Assembly: GCA_001949185.1 (NCBI GenBank)
Contig: BDGG01000009.1
Location: 803,347 to 867,346 of the forward strand
DNA from: Ramazzottius varieornatus
Taxonomy: Eukaryota > Tardigrada > Eutardigrada > Parachela > Ramazzottiidae
DNA length: 64,000 nucleotides
Reading direction: 5' to 3'
Below the pieces are notes generated by a model that ran no database searches, was not told the DNA's origin, and saw nothing but the letters and a program-made list of their open reading frames with translations. Below are positions 10,721-20,659 of this stretch, in pieces (the first letter of the stretch is position 1; each line of letters starts with the position of its first letter). The translations under genes and the position numbers were made by a program.

Positions 10721-12735
10721 CTAATTTACGTAACAAAAGTTTCTGGAAGAAGATTTCACCGACCGGACCTGTGGTTCTTTTTCCGTCGAGGACGAATCCT
10801 GTGCTTGCGAAAGTTGAACGTCGTTCCGCGTACTATTCAGCCTCGACCGAAGACTGCCCAGGTGGAACTGCAGGTCGGCAAAGGTGCCCTCCGAACGACC
10901 CTGCATCAGTGAAGAACACTTCTAAGCGAATAAAGTCTCCGAAATGACCCATCACAGACATAGGTAAACGAACTCGACATGGTAATGTTTTCTGAGTGGC
11001 GCATGTGTCCAGCGAATAACACCAGAAACGGTGCGCCACTTGGAAAACGAACTCTGACGGCTTGCTCTCCCAAATGGCGCGCGTTTTCGGTATCATCAGC
11101 TGAAAGCGTGCGCCACTTCGAAGAACCATATTGTCGACTTTGTTTTCCGAACTCGCGTTCTGCTAACAAAATAGCATGTTCGACAATCTTCACGAAAACG
11201 TTCCCTAAATTGGGGTGACTATATGGTACCTTCATAGCTTCGTAGTCGAAAGCCGCCACTGTGGCTTCGATACCGGTCATCTCGCGTGTGGGTTTTTCGC
11301 CAAAAAGGATTTTCAGGTCCTCGGACAGAGGAACTGGACGAAGCCACGGACACCAGGAAGCATGGCCTGTCCGACAATCGAAACGATACTCCACTTCCGG
11401 TTGAGACCATGCCGAGAACATGCTGGTGTGGAAGTTGTCTTTCTCATTCTGTTCGAGAACCGACAAGCGGTCAAGCGGACAGAACTTCGAGTAGTCGACT
11501 TCTCGACGGCACTCCCTACAGCTAAGGCAGCCGTCTTCGGGGCTCAAACGTCTGGAAGAGATAAACGACGTCCTAATTAGGGTTCTGTTTTCAGATTTTA
11601 CTACCCTTAAAGAATGACCAATCGTAACTTACGTCCCGGCTAGCCGCCAACCGTACAGGGCCAGAATGACAGCAGTCTTTCGGACCGTCAACTTTTCGCT
11701 GGTCAGTGCTTTCGGTTCATCCATACTGCTCAAGACTTTCTCATCCAAACGTTCCTATAGAGAAAAGGAGGAAAAAAGCTATCACTACTGCCACACCCTG
11801 CCTGGTTCGTACGTAGCTCGTTACAACATACCGAGACTTCGTTGACTTACGTAGAGTTCAACAGACAAGACGGGTAGTTTTTCCGAACAGGTAAGCAAAG
11901 ATTCCAGGCGTGTAGCGAACCACTGCCGAAAAGACCGTAGACTGAAGTTGGCGAATTGATTCACAGCGAACCCTGTCCATGAGCCCAATCAACTGTTATC
12001 AACATACCATCGACGACAGGGACGCTTACAGATGAACAGGGATAGGAAAACCCAAACTCGGACAAACGCACCTGTCCATAAAGGCTGACGTTTACAAGAA
12101 AGCTCGTGGCCACCGTCTTCTACCTTTGTCAGGAAATCCGCAATCAAGGAGCTTCCTTCAAGACAGCATAGAAACCGGTTCAGACCCACTACTTACTATG
12201 TGCCAACTAAGCCGGCAGAGATTCTTCAACATCCCCAAGAGACTAGGTCAAAAGCATACGCATGATCTGGTCCGTGGGAGAATGACCAACGAAGACTTGG
12301 TGATAGGAGAAGAGGTCGAACGTATAGGCTATGTGGCAGGAGGAACATCTGACGCCGCCAGGAGAGTAGCATTCCCATCCATTCACAGCAAGGTCGATGG
12401 GGTTCAGAGGCCACGGTATACCTTGCCAGCCATCAACCTACAATCAGAGATCATCTGTCAACGTACCTACTTCATGAAATGATAGAAGAATGGACTCAGA
12501 CAAAACATACCGTGTAAGAGTCCAATAAGCGATAATATTCGTTAATTCTCAGCTTCCATCGCAGTTCTTCCATCTGCTCCATTGTAGACACCAGAGCATC
12601 GTCCCGCATCGGCGGTGTCGGTCGCTTCCGACGAGCCCTTCTTGCGTTCTGGCTCTCGTATAGGGCGCGAATTCTTTCCACGCCAGTGGTGTTCTGCTTA
12701 GAGCTACTCCGACTTGGTGGCAAAGATGAAGACAT
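10721..12735 (-). CDS. NIPA/ZC3HC1-like C3HC zinc-finger protein
   Basis: NIPA-family proteins are nuclear, with nuclear-pore-basket and F-box roles known in vertebrates. Exons: 12735-12511 (MSSSLPPSR start), 11972-11851, 11754-11633, about 11563 to about 11160, and probably 10905-10721. The hallmark is the C3HC core: SFRQWFATRL, LALYGWRLAG, CLSCRECRREVDYSKFCP, then YRFDCRTGHASWCPW, giving Cys-x2-Cys and His-x3-Cys ligands. A 340-base exon then runs toward a hairpin element at about 11160, where the reading frame enters the repeat; the true donor is probably just before it. Exon 1 ends in phase 0 but exon 2 needs phase 1, so one junction is unresolved. The gene is divergent from SmD3, with about 520 bp between start codons. 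Family assignment rests on the zinc-ligand pattern only. Confidence 0.6.
10960..11158. mobile_element. GGCGCAC foldback element, 2 hairpins, NIPA-like gene
   Basis: The arms GGTAAACGAACTCGACAT and GTCGACTTTGTTTTCCGAACTC bound two stems. The first loop is reversed (CCAGCGAATAACACC) and the second forward. The element directly abuts, or is read into by, the last well-supported NIPA-like exon on the minus strand. Confidence 0.87.
12063..12482 (+). other. Long plus-strand open frame inside a NIPA-like intron
   Basis: About 140 codons stay open on the strand opposite the host gene, ending in YFMK-stop at 12480. There is no Met at the left edge and no domain that I recognise. It could be a decayed mobile-element fragment or chance. 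It fills an unusually long (538 bp) intron that lacks a hairpin element. Confidence 0.2.
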
Positions 12736-13099
12736 GGAGTCGGTTGCAGTTTCCGTTCAGCGGATGCGTGGGTTCGTTGGAACCAAGGTACCTAAAAAAA
12801 CAGCAGGTAGCCTCGTAATCTGTGTATTGTTTCGGTAGAACGGGTCCAGACACGAGCTTCGGGAATCGGGATTCAATATTAGTAACCGGACTCTGGATGA
12901 TCGAGCAACTAGATCTGACTCAACTAAGAATACTGTTACAGCACATAAACGGTACGTCATGTGATGTCATGTCATGGCAGGAGCAGAGGAGGTTGGCAAG
13001 CCCTCTGGTCGAAAATCATTTCCGAATTCCCTTTCCCATTTTTCTGACCTCAATCAGTCATTCCTCTTCCCTTCCGCTTCCGATATCGTAGTTCGGATC

Positions 13100-13256
13100 T
13101 TGGACCTCACGTTTAGGTTTGTCGCGAGCGTGGGCTTACGAGTCTTGCACCTGCTGTGGGATCGGTGGACGTCTTCGCGGCTGCAGGTAAGCTAACCGGC
13201 TGACGGAGCCATCTTGCCAAAGCGATCACAAACTGCAGTGCTGTTCTTCTTGCAGA
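13100..13256 (+). promoter_or_regulatory. SmD3 5' untranslated exon and leader intron
   Basis: A donor CTGCAG/GTAAGC at about 13187 and an acceptor CTTGCAG at 13249-13255, one base before the ATG, define a short leader intron of about 68 bp. The upstream exon's 5' end is not visible. The NIPA-like gene is transcribed away from the same region. Confidence 0.5.
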
Positions 13257-13729
13257 ATGTCGATCGGCATCCCAATCAAGATTTTACATGAAGCAGAGGG
13301 GCACATAATCACAGTGGAAACCAACGAAGGCGAAGTTTACAGAGGCAAGCTGGTGGAAGCCGAAGACAACATGAATTCCCAACTGATCCAGGTCAGTGTA
13401 ACACATCGCGATGGAAGGGTATCGCAGTTGGATAACGTCTTTATCCGCGGCAGTAAAGTGCGCTTCATGATCCTACCTGACATGCTAAAGAACGCGCCCA
13501 TGCTGAAGAAGCCTGATCGACAGAAAGGTGGTGCGGGAGTGGGCAAGTCGGCCATCTTGCGTGCGCAGGCAGCTCGGGGAAGAGGACGAGCGCGAGGTAA
13601 GGCTGTACATTGAGGTAACGGTTGATTGTTGATTCAGTGTGGTTAGTTCCTCTGTTGCTCACAGGTCCTCGCGGCATGATGCCATTCCGTGGCGGAAGAG
13701 GACGTGGAGAAGGAAAGCCACCGCAGTAA
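13257..13729 (+). CDS. SNRPD3: Small nuclear ribonucleoprotein Sm D3
   Basis: Core Sm-ring protein of spliceosomal snRNPs, with cytoplasmic assembly and nuclear function. Exons 13257-13596 and 13665-13729, joined in phase, give 134 residues; human SmD3 has 126. Sm1 motif: [34 protein letters not shown], quoted in two halves, [15 protein letters not shown] and [16 protein letters not shown]. Sm2 motif: [21 protein letters not shown]. The C-terminus is RG-rich ([23 protein letters not shown]), the usual target of symmetric arginine methylation. The intron is 68 bp. The start is fixed by [10 protein letters not shown] at the normal family N-terminus. Confidence 0.96.
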
Positions 13730-14279
13730 ACGATCTCTACGTTTTTAAGAGTGCAAGTCATCCTTCATAGGTTTTCTGCGAGGGCTTCTATCCATGTTCT
13801 CGAAGACGTTGTTGAAGCTACACTACAGTACCAAAATTTAGTCTGACCATGCTTGACCATTCATTCTCCAATCACTGTACGACATGATCAGCTCTTCAGC
13901 CGCTGTTTTTGTTACTATCTGTTCCTTACATCCTCATAATATTCCTTCATAGCTTCTTGATCGCGCCGCGACCACATGCAACCCGTAAGTTGTTGCACTA
14001 CGTATGTGAATGATATGGGATGTCGGCAAATGGAATCATCCAATCGTTTTCTCAAGCGGCGCACGCTTCCAGCCAATATCACTGAAAACGTGCGTCGCTT
14101 GGGAAAGGGATTTGGTCGAGCTTATTTGCCGAGCTCCCATATGCTGCGCTGTCATCCGTGATATTTATAAGAGGTGCGACGATATTGTAGAGTAGTTCCA
14201 AGAGCATCGATAGAAGCTTTAACCACAAAGGTACTCGAAAAACCTATCATTTGTCGAAGTGCGAAAGGTGGTCGTGGAG
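13730..14279. other. Convergent spacer between SmD3 (+) and the GPCR (-)
   Basis: 550 bp without coding signal. It contains one hairpin element at 14019-14145. Confidence 0.5.
14019..14145. mobile_element. GGCGCAC foldback element, 1 hairpin, near full length
   Basis: One of the best boundary copies: TATGGGATGTCGGCAAATGG on the left and TATTTGCCGAGCTCCCATA on the right. The stem is AAGCGGCGCACG / CGTGCGTCGCTTGG and the loop CCAGCCAATATCACTG. TA flanks both ends. Confidence 0.9.
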
Positions 14280-17200
14280 TTATTGAACGCTGAGGCTTCT
14301 TTGCAGAGTGTTGCATCGACTTCTGGGTTTCTTGTCCTGTCCACGTCCCGGTTCCTCGTCGAAAGGTATCTCGTTGACGATGGAGCTACTCTCCGCATTC
14401 AAGTCAATGTGACAGTGGCTAGTCTCTCGTTCCTCGCTACTGGTAGTCTGGCAGATAAAGCTAGCCTTGGTGGATTTGCTTTGCCGTAGTCCCGGCTTCG
14501 TCGGTTGATATTTTTGTAGGTTCGCTGTCGGTGTGATAACTTCGTAGCTTCTAGCGTTTATCGTGTAGGGAAGTGCTAGCAAGCGTCCGGAGTTGAGCTT
14601 TGGGGTGTTTGAAAGGGATGCGGTATCAGCAGACTCGATACTTCGGTGACTTCCGTGTGTACCATAGCGTTGTGTAAAGTGGCTATTCTGGAACAAGGAA
14701 GTTGAATGGAAACTGCGGATGCTGTTGGCTGGCGTCAGGGTCATCTTATTGTTGTTGGCAGTTGATCTCGTCGAGAAATTGAACCGAAAGAAGCGGCCAG
14801 TGTCGTATATATTCAGGGAACTGTCGAAGTCGGAGGAGCTTTCAGTGGGGAATTTTTGGCGGAAGCTGGAGTGGTGTAAGCTCTGTTGGTAGGAACTGTG
14901 GCGAGACAAGTGCCTCGCTTCCGATAAACTCAGCTTCTGACCGGGTTTCACCGAGCAGCCAAACATGCGACTGACGGTGCGACGGTAATTTTGCCGGAAG
15001 CTGGGTGCCATTAGGTAGATTATTGGATTGACGGCCGAGTTGCAAAAGCCGAAAGCGTTGATCATCAGCATTGTGAAATACTGAAATGCTCTTGCGTTAG
15101 TTTTCATCGGTGGATACTTTCTCGCCAAGATGGAGTAGGAAAAACGACATCTTGTAGCTCGGCAGACAAACTCGGCCTGATTGTAATCCCAAGTGGCGCG
15201 GACTCCCAGCCAGTATCACCGAAAGCGTGCTCCGCTTGGAAAAATAATCTGGTCCGGTTTGTTTGTCCAGCTTCTGTATATTCAGGCAGACTTACGAAGT
15301 TACTATCATTGAGGAAATTCCATCCGAACTGCGTGAAGATGGTTGTTACGAAATACGGCGACCAGCAGACTGAAATATGATTGAAATCTGATTAAAAGTC
15401 CAACTTTCAAAGTCAAGTGTTCTTTTGATCTGTGTTGTTCTTCGACGTCCCTGCCTTTTTGCAGACCCGGAAATGAAATTACGCGCGTACCAAGGAATGC
15501 TATGTTGATTGTGACCATCATGATAGCGACCTGAAAAAGAAGAATCCCTTGTCGTCCATGGACATTTGTTGGCACTTGCAATTGGCTTTTTGCGTACTAG
15601 CGTCTCTTAAAAAATCATCTCTAACTTCTGTAAATCCGTCACGAGGTTGAGCTTTTTTAGTTTAAGGTTCATTGATGGTTGCAGAAGCCTTGCAATCCTT
15701 CTAATTACAGTTCAATCATGTGACACGATGCTCGGCTTCAGCTACGTACGTTCGTGGTTATGCAAGTTTTTGGGATCTCGGGTACTACGGAAAAGGGTTT
15801 TTCCTCTCAATTTTCGAAAGGTTTATTCTGTTTGTCGGTTCACTGATTTCTACAGCCATACTATAGGTAACATACGTACACACCCGTCGACGATTCTCCA
15901 GTTGTTTCTTGAACGCCTGATCCACCGACATGGAAGAGCGGATGGAGCTATTATTGCTAATGCTGTCTAGGGAAATCGTCATGTCTCGGCTTTGCCGCGA
16001 ATACAAAGTTATGACGACTCGGGCATTGAGGGTGGCGATTACAATCCCCGGCAGAACGTAGAGCACCACAAAGAGGAACAAGAAATAGACCTGGAAAAAC
16101 CTCAAGGTTAAATCTTCACCTTGAGCTTAGGTCTGCTTCAAAATAAAAACTTCAAAACTCTTTTTGTTTCTCGCTTACGAACCCGTCGGAAATTAGGATG
16201 AAGCAGATCGTCAAAATCATCGGTACAAAATGCTCGATCTATGGTTCCCCAAGAGCTCTTCAAGTATGCGTTGAGTTGTTGAGCAGGAAGAAGATAGGGA
16301 GCGCTGAGGATGAACGCCGATAACCAGCTGATTAGCAGGAAAAGCCTCATGCGGTGTACTTTTTCCCAACGACGCGAGCGTAACGGATGGACAATCACGA
16401 GGTACCTGTAGAATAGCTGAGGTCGTTAGTGTGGAATGCGGACTGTACAGTGTTGAATGGGAAGAATTGGTAGCTAGGTCGCCAAACTAATCCACCCAGA
16501 CCGTTTCTGCAAGTCGCGTAAGTCTTCAACGAATAATGATCAGATCGTGCGCCAGCTGAAATGGAACAAGAACTTTTCGCAAGTGGCGTACGTCCTCGGC
16601 CAACAGCAATGACAACGTGCATCACTTGCGAGAGCAGTAAAACTGGACAAGACCGTTTCCGCAAGTGGCGCACGCTCTGATCCCGTTTCAATTAAAACGT
16701 GCGCCACTTAGGAAATGATCAGGGTAAAATTGCTTTGCTGGAGTTTTGATTTCTGTGCTCAAGTTTTCGGCGTTCCTCTGCGTTGGTAAAAGCTTGAAAA
16801 GATTTTGGAAGACGAAGATAGCGCAGTGGAGCAGTTAGGAGTTGAAAAAACTAGCCGAGTTATAGTTTCGACATAGGTCGCCGGTCAATTTCACGGTCGA
16901 ACGCCCACATGCATCATTCCGGTTCCTGCTACCGGAATGCTTCGGTCTGATACCCTGTTCGAGATCCGGAAGCCGAAAAAGTACAGTAATCGCCGTCGGT
17001 TCGTCGGGAAAGTTCATGACTGACGTGGGTACTTATGCCGAAGTACGGCATGGGTGAATTATTTAGCAGTGAATTACGGACAAGTTCACGACGGTTAACT
17101 TTACGCCCTACTAACTTGCAAAAGGGTTCTGAGTGCTCACCGTTCACCCGATACCACAAGCAAGGTCACAATCGTTATGAAAATGGTCAGCGACTGGCCG

Positions 17201-18081
17201 AACTGCAGACATGTGCAGGTTGCATTCCCAAAGAACCTGCAAAACTGTACCGTACATTTTGTTTATTATCTATCGGACGACAAATTAGAGCCTCTTGACT
17301 TCCGAGCCCTTCGTTCTGCTAGTTCTGTGGATATCATTTTCTATTTTGCTCCCGACGAAGTTGCTGATTACGCACCGAAGGTCAGCTGTAGCCGACAGCT
17401 CCAGGAGTTTTCCGGGTGCGACGAACGCACCTACCATCAGATCTGATGCTAGAAATATAAGACAGGGAATATGAGAGACCGGCAAATGGAATCGACAAGT
17501 TTTTTCCCAAAGTGGCACACGCTAACAGTGTTATTCGCTGAAAGCGTGCGCCACTTGGTAAAACGATCTGGTCGACTTTGCTTCCCCAAGTGGCGTGCAT
17601 TATCAGTGATATCGGCTGAAAACTGCGCCGCTTGCAAAAAATAATCTTGTCAAGCTTGTTTTCCAACTTTCTAAATTTATGACGTATAAAATGAAAATGT
17701 AAAACAGCTATTCAGGTGTAACTGAAGTGCGTGATTGTCTTTCACACGCTATGCCACACCCAGCCGGAGATGCAGGATGTCCAAAATACCCGTACCTGCC
17801 ATACTGTAAAGTAAGAGGTCAAATGAACTTTCGATTTTTTGCTGGCGCGACAACGTCAGTAACACAAAGCCGTTGCCAATAATGGCCATAATAATGATAA
17901 AAATATAAATTATGACGAAACCCATCCGAACAAGTCCATCCTGTGTATAATCGACGTACTCAATATACAGCTCGGCCTCCGTCTGGTTCGGTTGCAAGGG
18001 TATTCCGGTAATGTTTGCCGTCGATTGGAAATCCATCAAGTCGCAAATTGCCTCTTTTGACACTTGTGCGTAACTCTCCAA
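14280..18081 (-). CDS. Class A (rhodopsin-like) G-protein-coupled receptor
   Basis: Seven-helix plasma-membrane receptor; ligand unknown, peptide-receptor-like in style. Exons: 18081-17796, 17448-17376, 17236-17141, 16405-16179, 16090-15884, 15530-15491, 15369-15296, 15080-14280. About 600 residues. The N-terminus has NIT and NQT glycosylation sites. TM1 has IIGNGFVLLTL; TM2 ASDLMVGAFVAPG; TM3 starts after a conserved Cys and ends VVSGERYL (ERY in place of DRY). TM4 has LLISWLSAFILSAPYLL, with ECL2 Cys in AFCTDDF. TM5 is VYFLFLFVVLYVLPG,. TM6 has FLVCWSPYF and TM7 CNSAVNPIIYLMAPSF. A long Ser-rich tail of about 230 residues follows. All junctions keep phase except exon 4/5, which fits only with a weak GTTCGT donor at 16184. 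Three introns hold hairpin elements. Confidence 0.88.
15156..15280. mobile_element. GGCGCAC foldback element, 1 hairpin, GPCR intron
   Basis: The arms GTAGCTCGGCAGACAAACTC and GGTTTGTTTGTCCAGCTTC bound a stem AAGTGGCGCGG / GTGCTCCGCTTGG. The loop CCAGCCAGTATCACCG is reversed. Confidence 0.88.
16468..16748. mobile_element. GGCGCAC foldback element, 3 hairpins, GPCR intron
   Basis: Three tandem stems lie at about 16512-16553, 16579-16629 and 16662-16713, spaced by the internal linker (AACTGGACAAGACCG type). The first two loops are reversed. It sits in the 735-bp intron between the TM3 and TM4 exons. Confidence 0.87.
17478..17672. mobile_element. GGCGCAC foldback element, 2 hairpins, GPCR intron
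   Basis: The left arm is GACCGGCAAATGGAATCGAC. Two forward-loop stems follow (GTGTTATTCGCTG and GTGATATCGGCTG). The right arm is CTTGTCAAGCTTGTTTTCC. Confidence 0.88.
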
Positions 18082-18593
18082 GATGATTCAAACGCACCAA
18101 AATAAGTGACAGGAAGATAAACGCATCTTCGTCTGGCAAGTAATCTGGTTAGATGGATATGACGGAACAACTTTTGCTGTTACAAATAACAATCATGACA
18201 GTGGCTGCCATGAGTGGCAAAGTACTCGCGGGAAGTCCTTCGGTCTCTCGGCACGACTGCGGCTTCCGCTTTGATCAATCAACCGGATATACAATCCCGT
18301 TTTACCGCCAGATGGGTACTACGTAATCTGCTCTCTCCCATACAACACAAGGGATCGCGAGTTAAGTTGTACTCGAAGAACCATCACATCATCAATATTC
18401 CCTGACATGGAAATATGGGCATATTCTATGGTTGGACAGCCTTCCAAAAACTCCGTCTTATTCTTCTTCACAGACAGACGAGTACCGGTAGCGCGAGTGC
18501 CGGTCGAGGTCTCAAATCTGACGGACCTTAGCTACATGACTGAGGAAACTTGTCCATCAACCGGGAGGAAGGCAGACCAAACGTACAGGATCT

Positions 18594-18722
18594 TCTATCA
18601 GTGGCGCGCGCTTTAAGCCAATAGCAGTGTAAACGTACACCACTTGTGAAAGTCGTGTTTCTAGGTAGCGCATGTTGCTTGTCACTAACAATGATGACAG
18701 GCGCCACTTGAAGTGAGGGTGT
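18594..18722. mobile_element. GGCGCAC foldback element, 2 hairpins, degenerate
   Basis: Stems CAGTGGCGCGCG / GTACACCACTTG and TAGGTAGCGCATG / CAGGCGCCACTTG, both loops reversed. The outer arms are hard to recognise. An old copy. Confidence 0.75.
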
Positions 18723-18789
18723 TCCGTTTGTCAACCTCCTACGTCTTGTATCAAGAATCGACTTGCGTACTTCCGGTCCAGGCTTTAGT

Positions 18790-19236
18790 GTACACGCGCC
18801 TGGCCTAAGTCTTGGCATGGACAAAAGTCTTGGCATGGACAAAAGTCTTGGCAGCACGGCCCGGCGGCATTTTAACACAAAGAATGTTGTATCGGAACAG
18901 AAACTGGTCGTGTGACGTCATGAAGTCAGAATTTCGCAATGCACTTTTTATTGTTCAGTCACTCCAGTATCATTTGAAATTCTGTCGTATTCTTTCTTGA
19001 GTTTTTCTTCCAGTCTTGAGTAACTTGAGCTTAGCAAATGTCAGAAGGTTTTAAGAGCAAGAAACGCCGGAAGTATACCGAGGAAAGTCTGAAGGATGCA
19101 GTTCGCGCAGTGGCAAACACAGCTAGCGAACTGGTTCTGTTTCAACCGTAAGCGAACACAGCTGGCGGAGCCGCTGTTTCGGAAACCACTTGCCAAGAGT
19201 TTTCTCCATGCCAAGACTTAGGCCAGGCGCGTGTAC
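18790..19236. repeat. Inverted repeat with about 46-bp arms
   Basis: GTACACGCGCCTGGCC plus AAGTCTTGGCATGGA at 18790-18820 is mirrored by TCCATGCCAAGACTT plus AGGCCAGGCGCGTGTAC at 19206-19236. The spacer is about 355 bp. The left arm continues into a tandem of AAGTCTTGGCATGGACAA. Weaker symmetry continues outside the arms. Confidence 0.75.
18807..18852. repeat. 18-bp tandem repeat, about 2.5 copies
   Basis: AAGTCTTGGCATGGACAA occurs twice in tandem, followed by AAGTCTTGGCA. It lies at the inner edge of the left arm of the inverted repeat. The right arm carries only one full unit plus a partial one. Confidence 0.8.
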
Positions 19237-19871
19237 TGTGAAAGAGTACCGGCGGATATGCCAAGGTTGGGATAATCCACGCGGCGTCAGAGTGGTTCTT
19301 CCTCGTGACATAAGCTCCCGTTCTGATACTATCATGCAATCACTCTAAGCCTGACATCTTCAATCCCAGGTGACCCTCCCACTCGGCTGTAGATAAATAG
19401 GTACTACAGAAGCCTTTTCCGAATCGATAAGCGTGACGCCCAATCATTGTGCTACACTTCAGGAGTTGAGGCAAGTAAAGCACCTTTTGTAACGAGCTTT
19501 CCTCAGTCCTAATGGCCATCCTCGGGACCTGCTTCACCTTATCCCGAGCTTCCCGGAGCGTTCATGTTAAACACGACATCCAGCTGTGTTATTAGGTGTC
19601 CTGATAATGAGCGTGGGTCAAATGTCTGAAGTTACCGCGAGGACTTCTCCACAACTGATTCGGCGTTGCGGAAGTCTCTCATGGAGAAAACAATAGAAGC
19701 ACCGGCACCTATCCGTAAGTCCGTGATATTTCTTTTAGGGTTTTGAATACTGTATACAAAATCTGCTTTATTGTTATAATCCGTCACACAGAGCCATAGC
19801 ATATCGAGTAGTCTTAAGCAGGGTTGGAAAACCTTAAATAGAGACATCGACCGCCAAAAACTCCACAAAGT

Positions 19872-20035
19872 CACTCTTTCAAGTGGCGCATACTTACAGC
19901 TATCAACACCTGAAACCTGCACCACTTGAAAAAGCAGTCAAACCCTACCACATGTGGCGCATACTTCCAGCCACTGAGACCGAAGTGGTGCGTCACTTGG
20001 AGAAACAATTTTATCGACGTTTTTCGCTGAGTTGC
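19872..20035. mobile_element. GGCGCAC foldback element, 2 hairpins, intergenic
   Basis: Stems AAGTGGCGCATAC / CTGCACCACTTG and ATGTGGCGCATAC / GTGCGTCACTTGG, both loops reversed. The right arm is TATCGACGTTTTTCGCTGAG. Confidence 0.82.
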
Positions 20036-20659
20036 CAACGGACTTTCCTAGGCATCTCTTATGATTCCTGCGTTCATCGCATGACACAGATTGTTTGTAT
20101 CGCAACGTACTGAGTATTCATGTAAATCCGTCACGTTTTGGCGATTTGATTACCATTAATCTCCAAAATTTCTAGGACGGTTTCTAGGGTACGAGTACTC
20201 GACCGGGTCGTTTGCATGGAAATGTAGCGGATCCTATCGGAAAGAGGTAGCATTCTACGGCGTAGCTTCATCCGAGTCCGCCACATCGTATACTTTAAGA
20301 ACGATTAGAACGGAAAAAACAGGACGCAAATTATTAGTAGAAAAGCGCCATTCCGCCCACGAAATAAGTCACATAAAGCTCCCGGAAAGCCGACATCAAT
20401 GGCGACGAATTTAGTCAGCAGACGTCACACGCGTATTAGAGACGTTCTTACATAAGCAGGTTGTTCAAACAAAAGATGCCAACTGAAAAGCCGCCCCCCC
20501 CCTGATTAATCGAATAAAATGAGGGCTGGAAACAGACATGCTAGTCATATGAACACATAGCCAAGAAAACCCCGAAGAAAAATTAAAAATAGAAAAAAGT
20601 AATAAATAAGATGAAAATACAACCGGATATCTTCTCAACTTCTAAAATAGTTTCTGCTC

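Larger units (their letters stand above)
18082..20659. other. Gene-poor spacer between the GPCR and USP genes
   Basis: No supported coding region. It holds two hairpin elements, an 18-bp tandem repeat, and a long inverted repeat (18790-18835 with 19191-19236). Confidence 0.4.

Noticed and set aside
10906-11160. NIPA-like frame continuing through the hairpin element
   Set aside because: The extra residues are just translated repeat. Similar read-through occurs at EFCAB5-like exon 19, where an in-phase donor before the repeat is clear.
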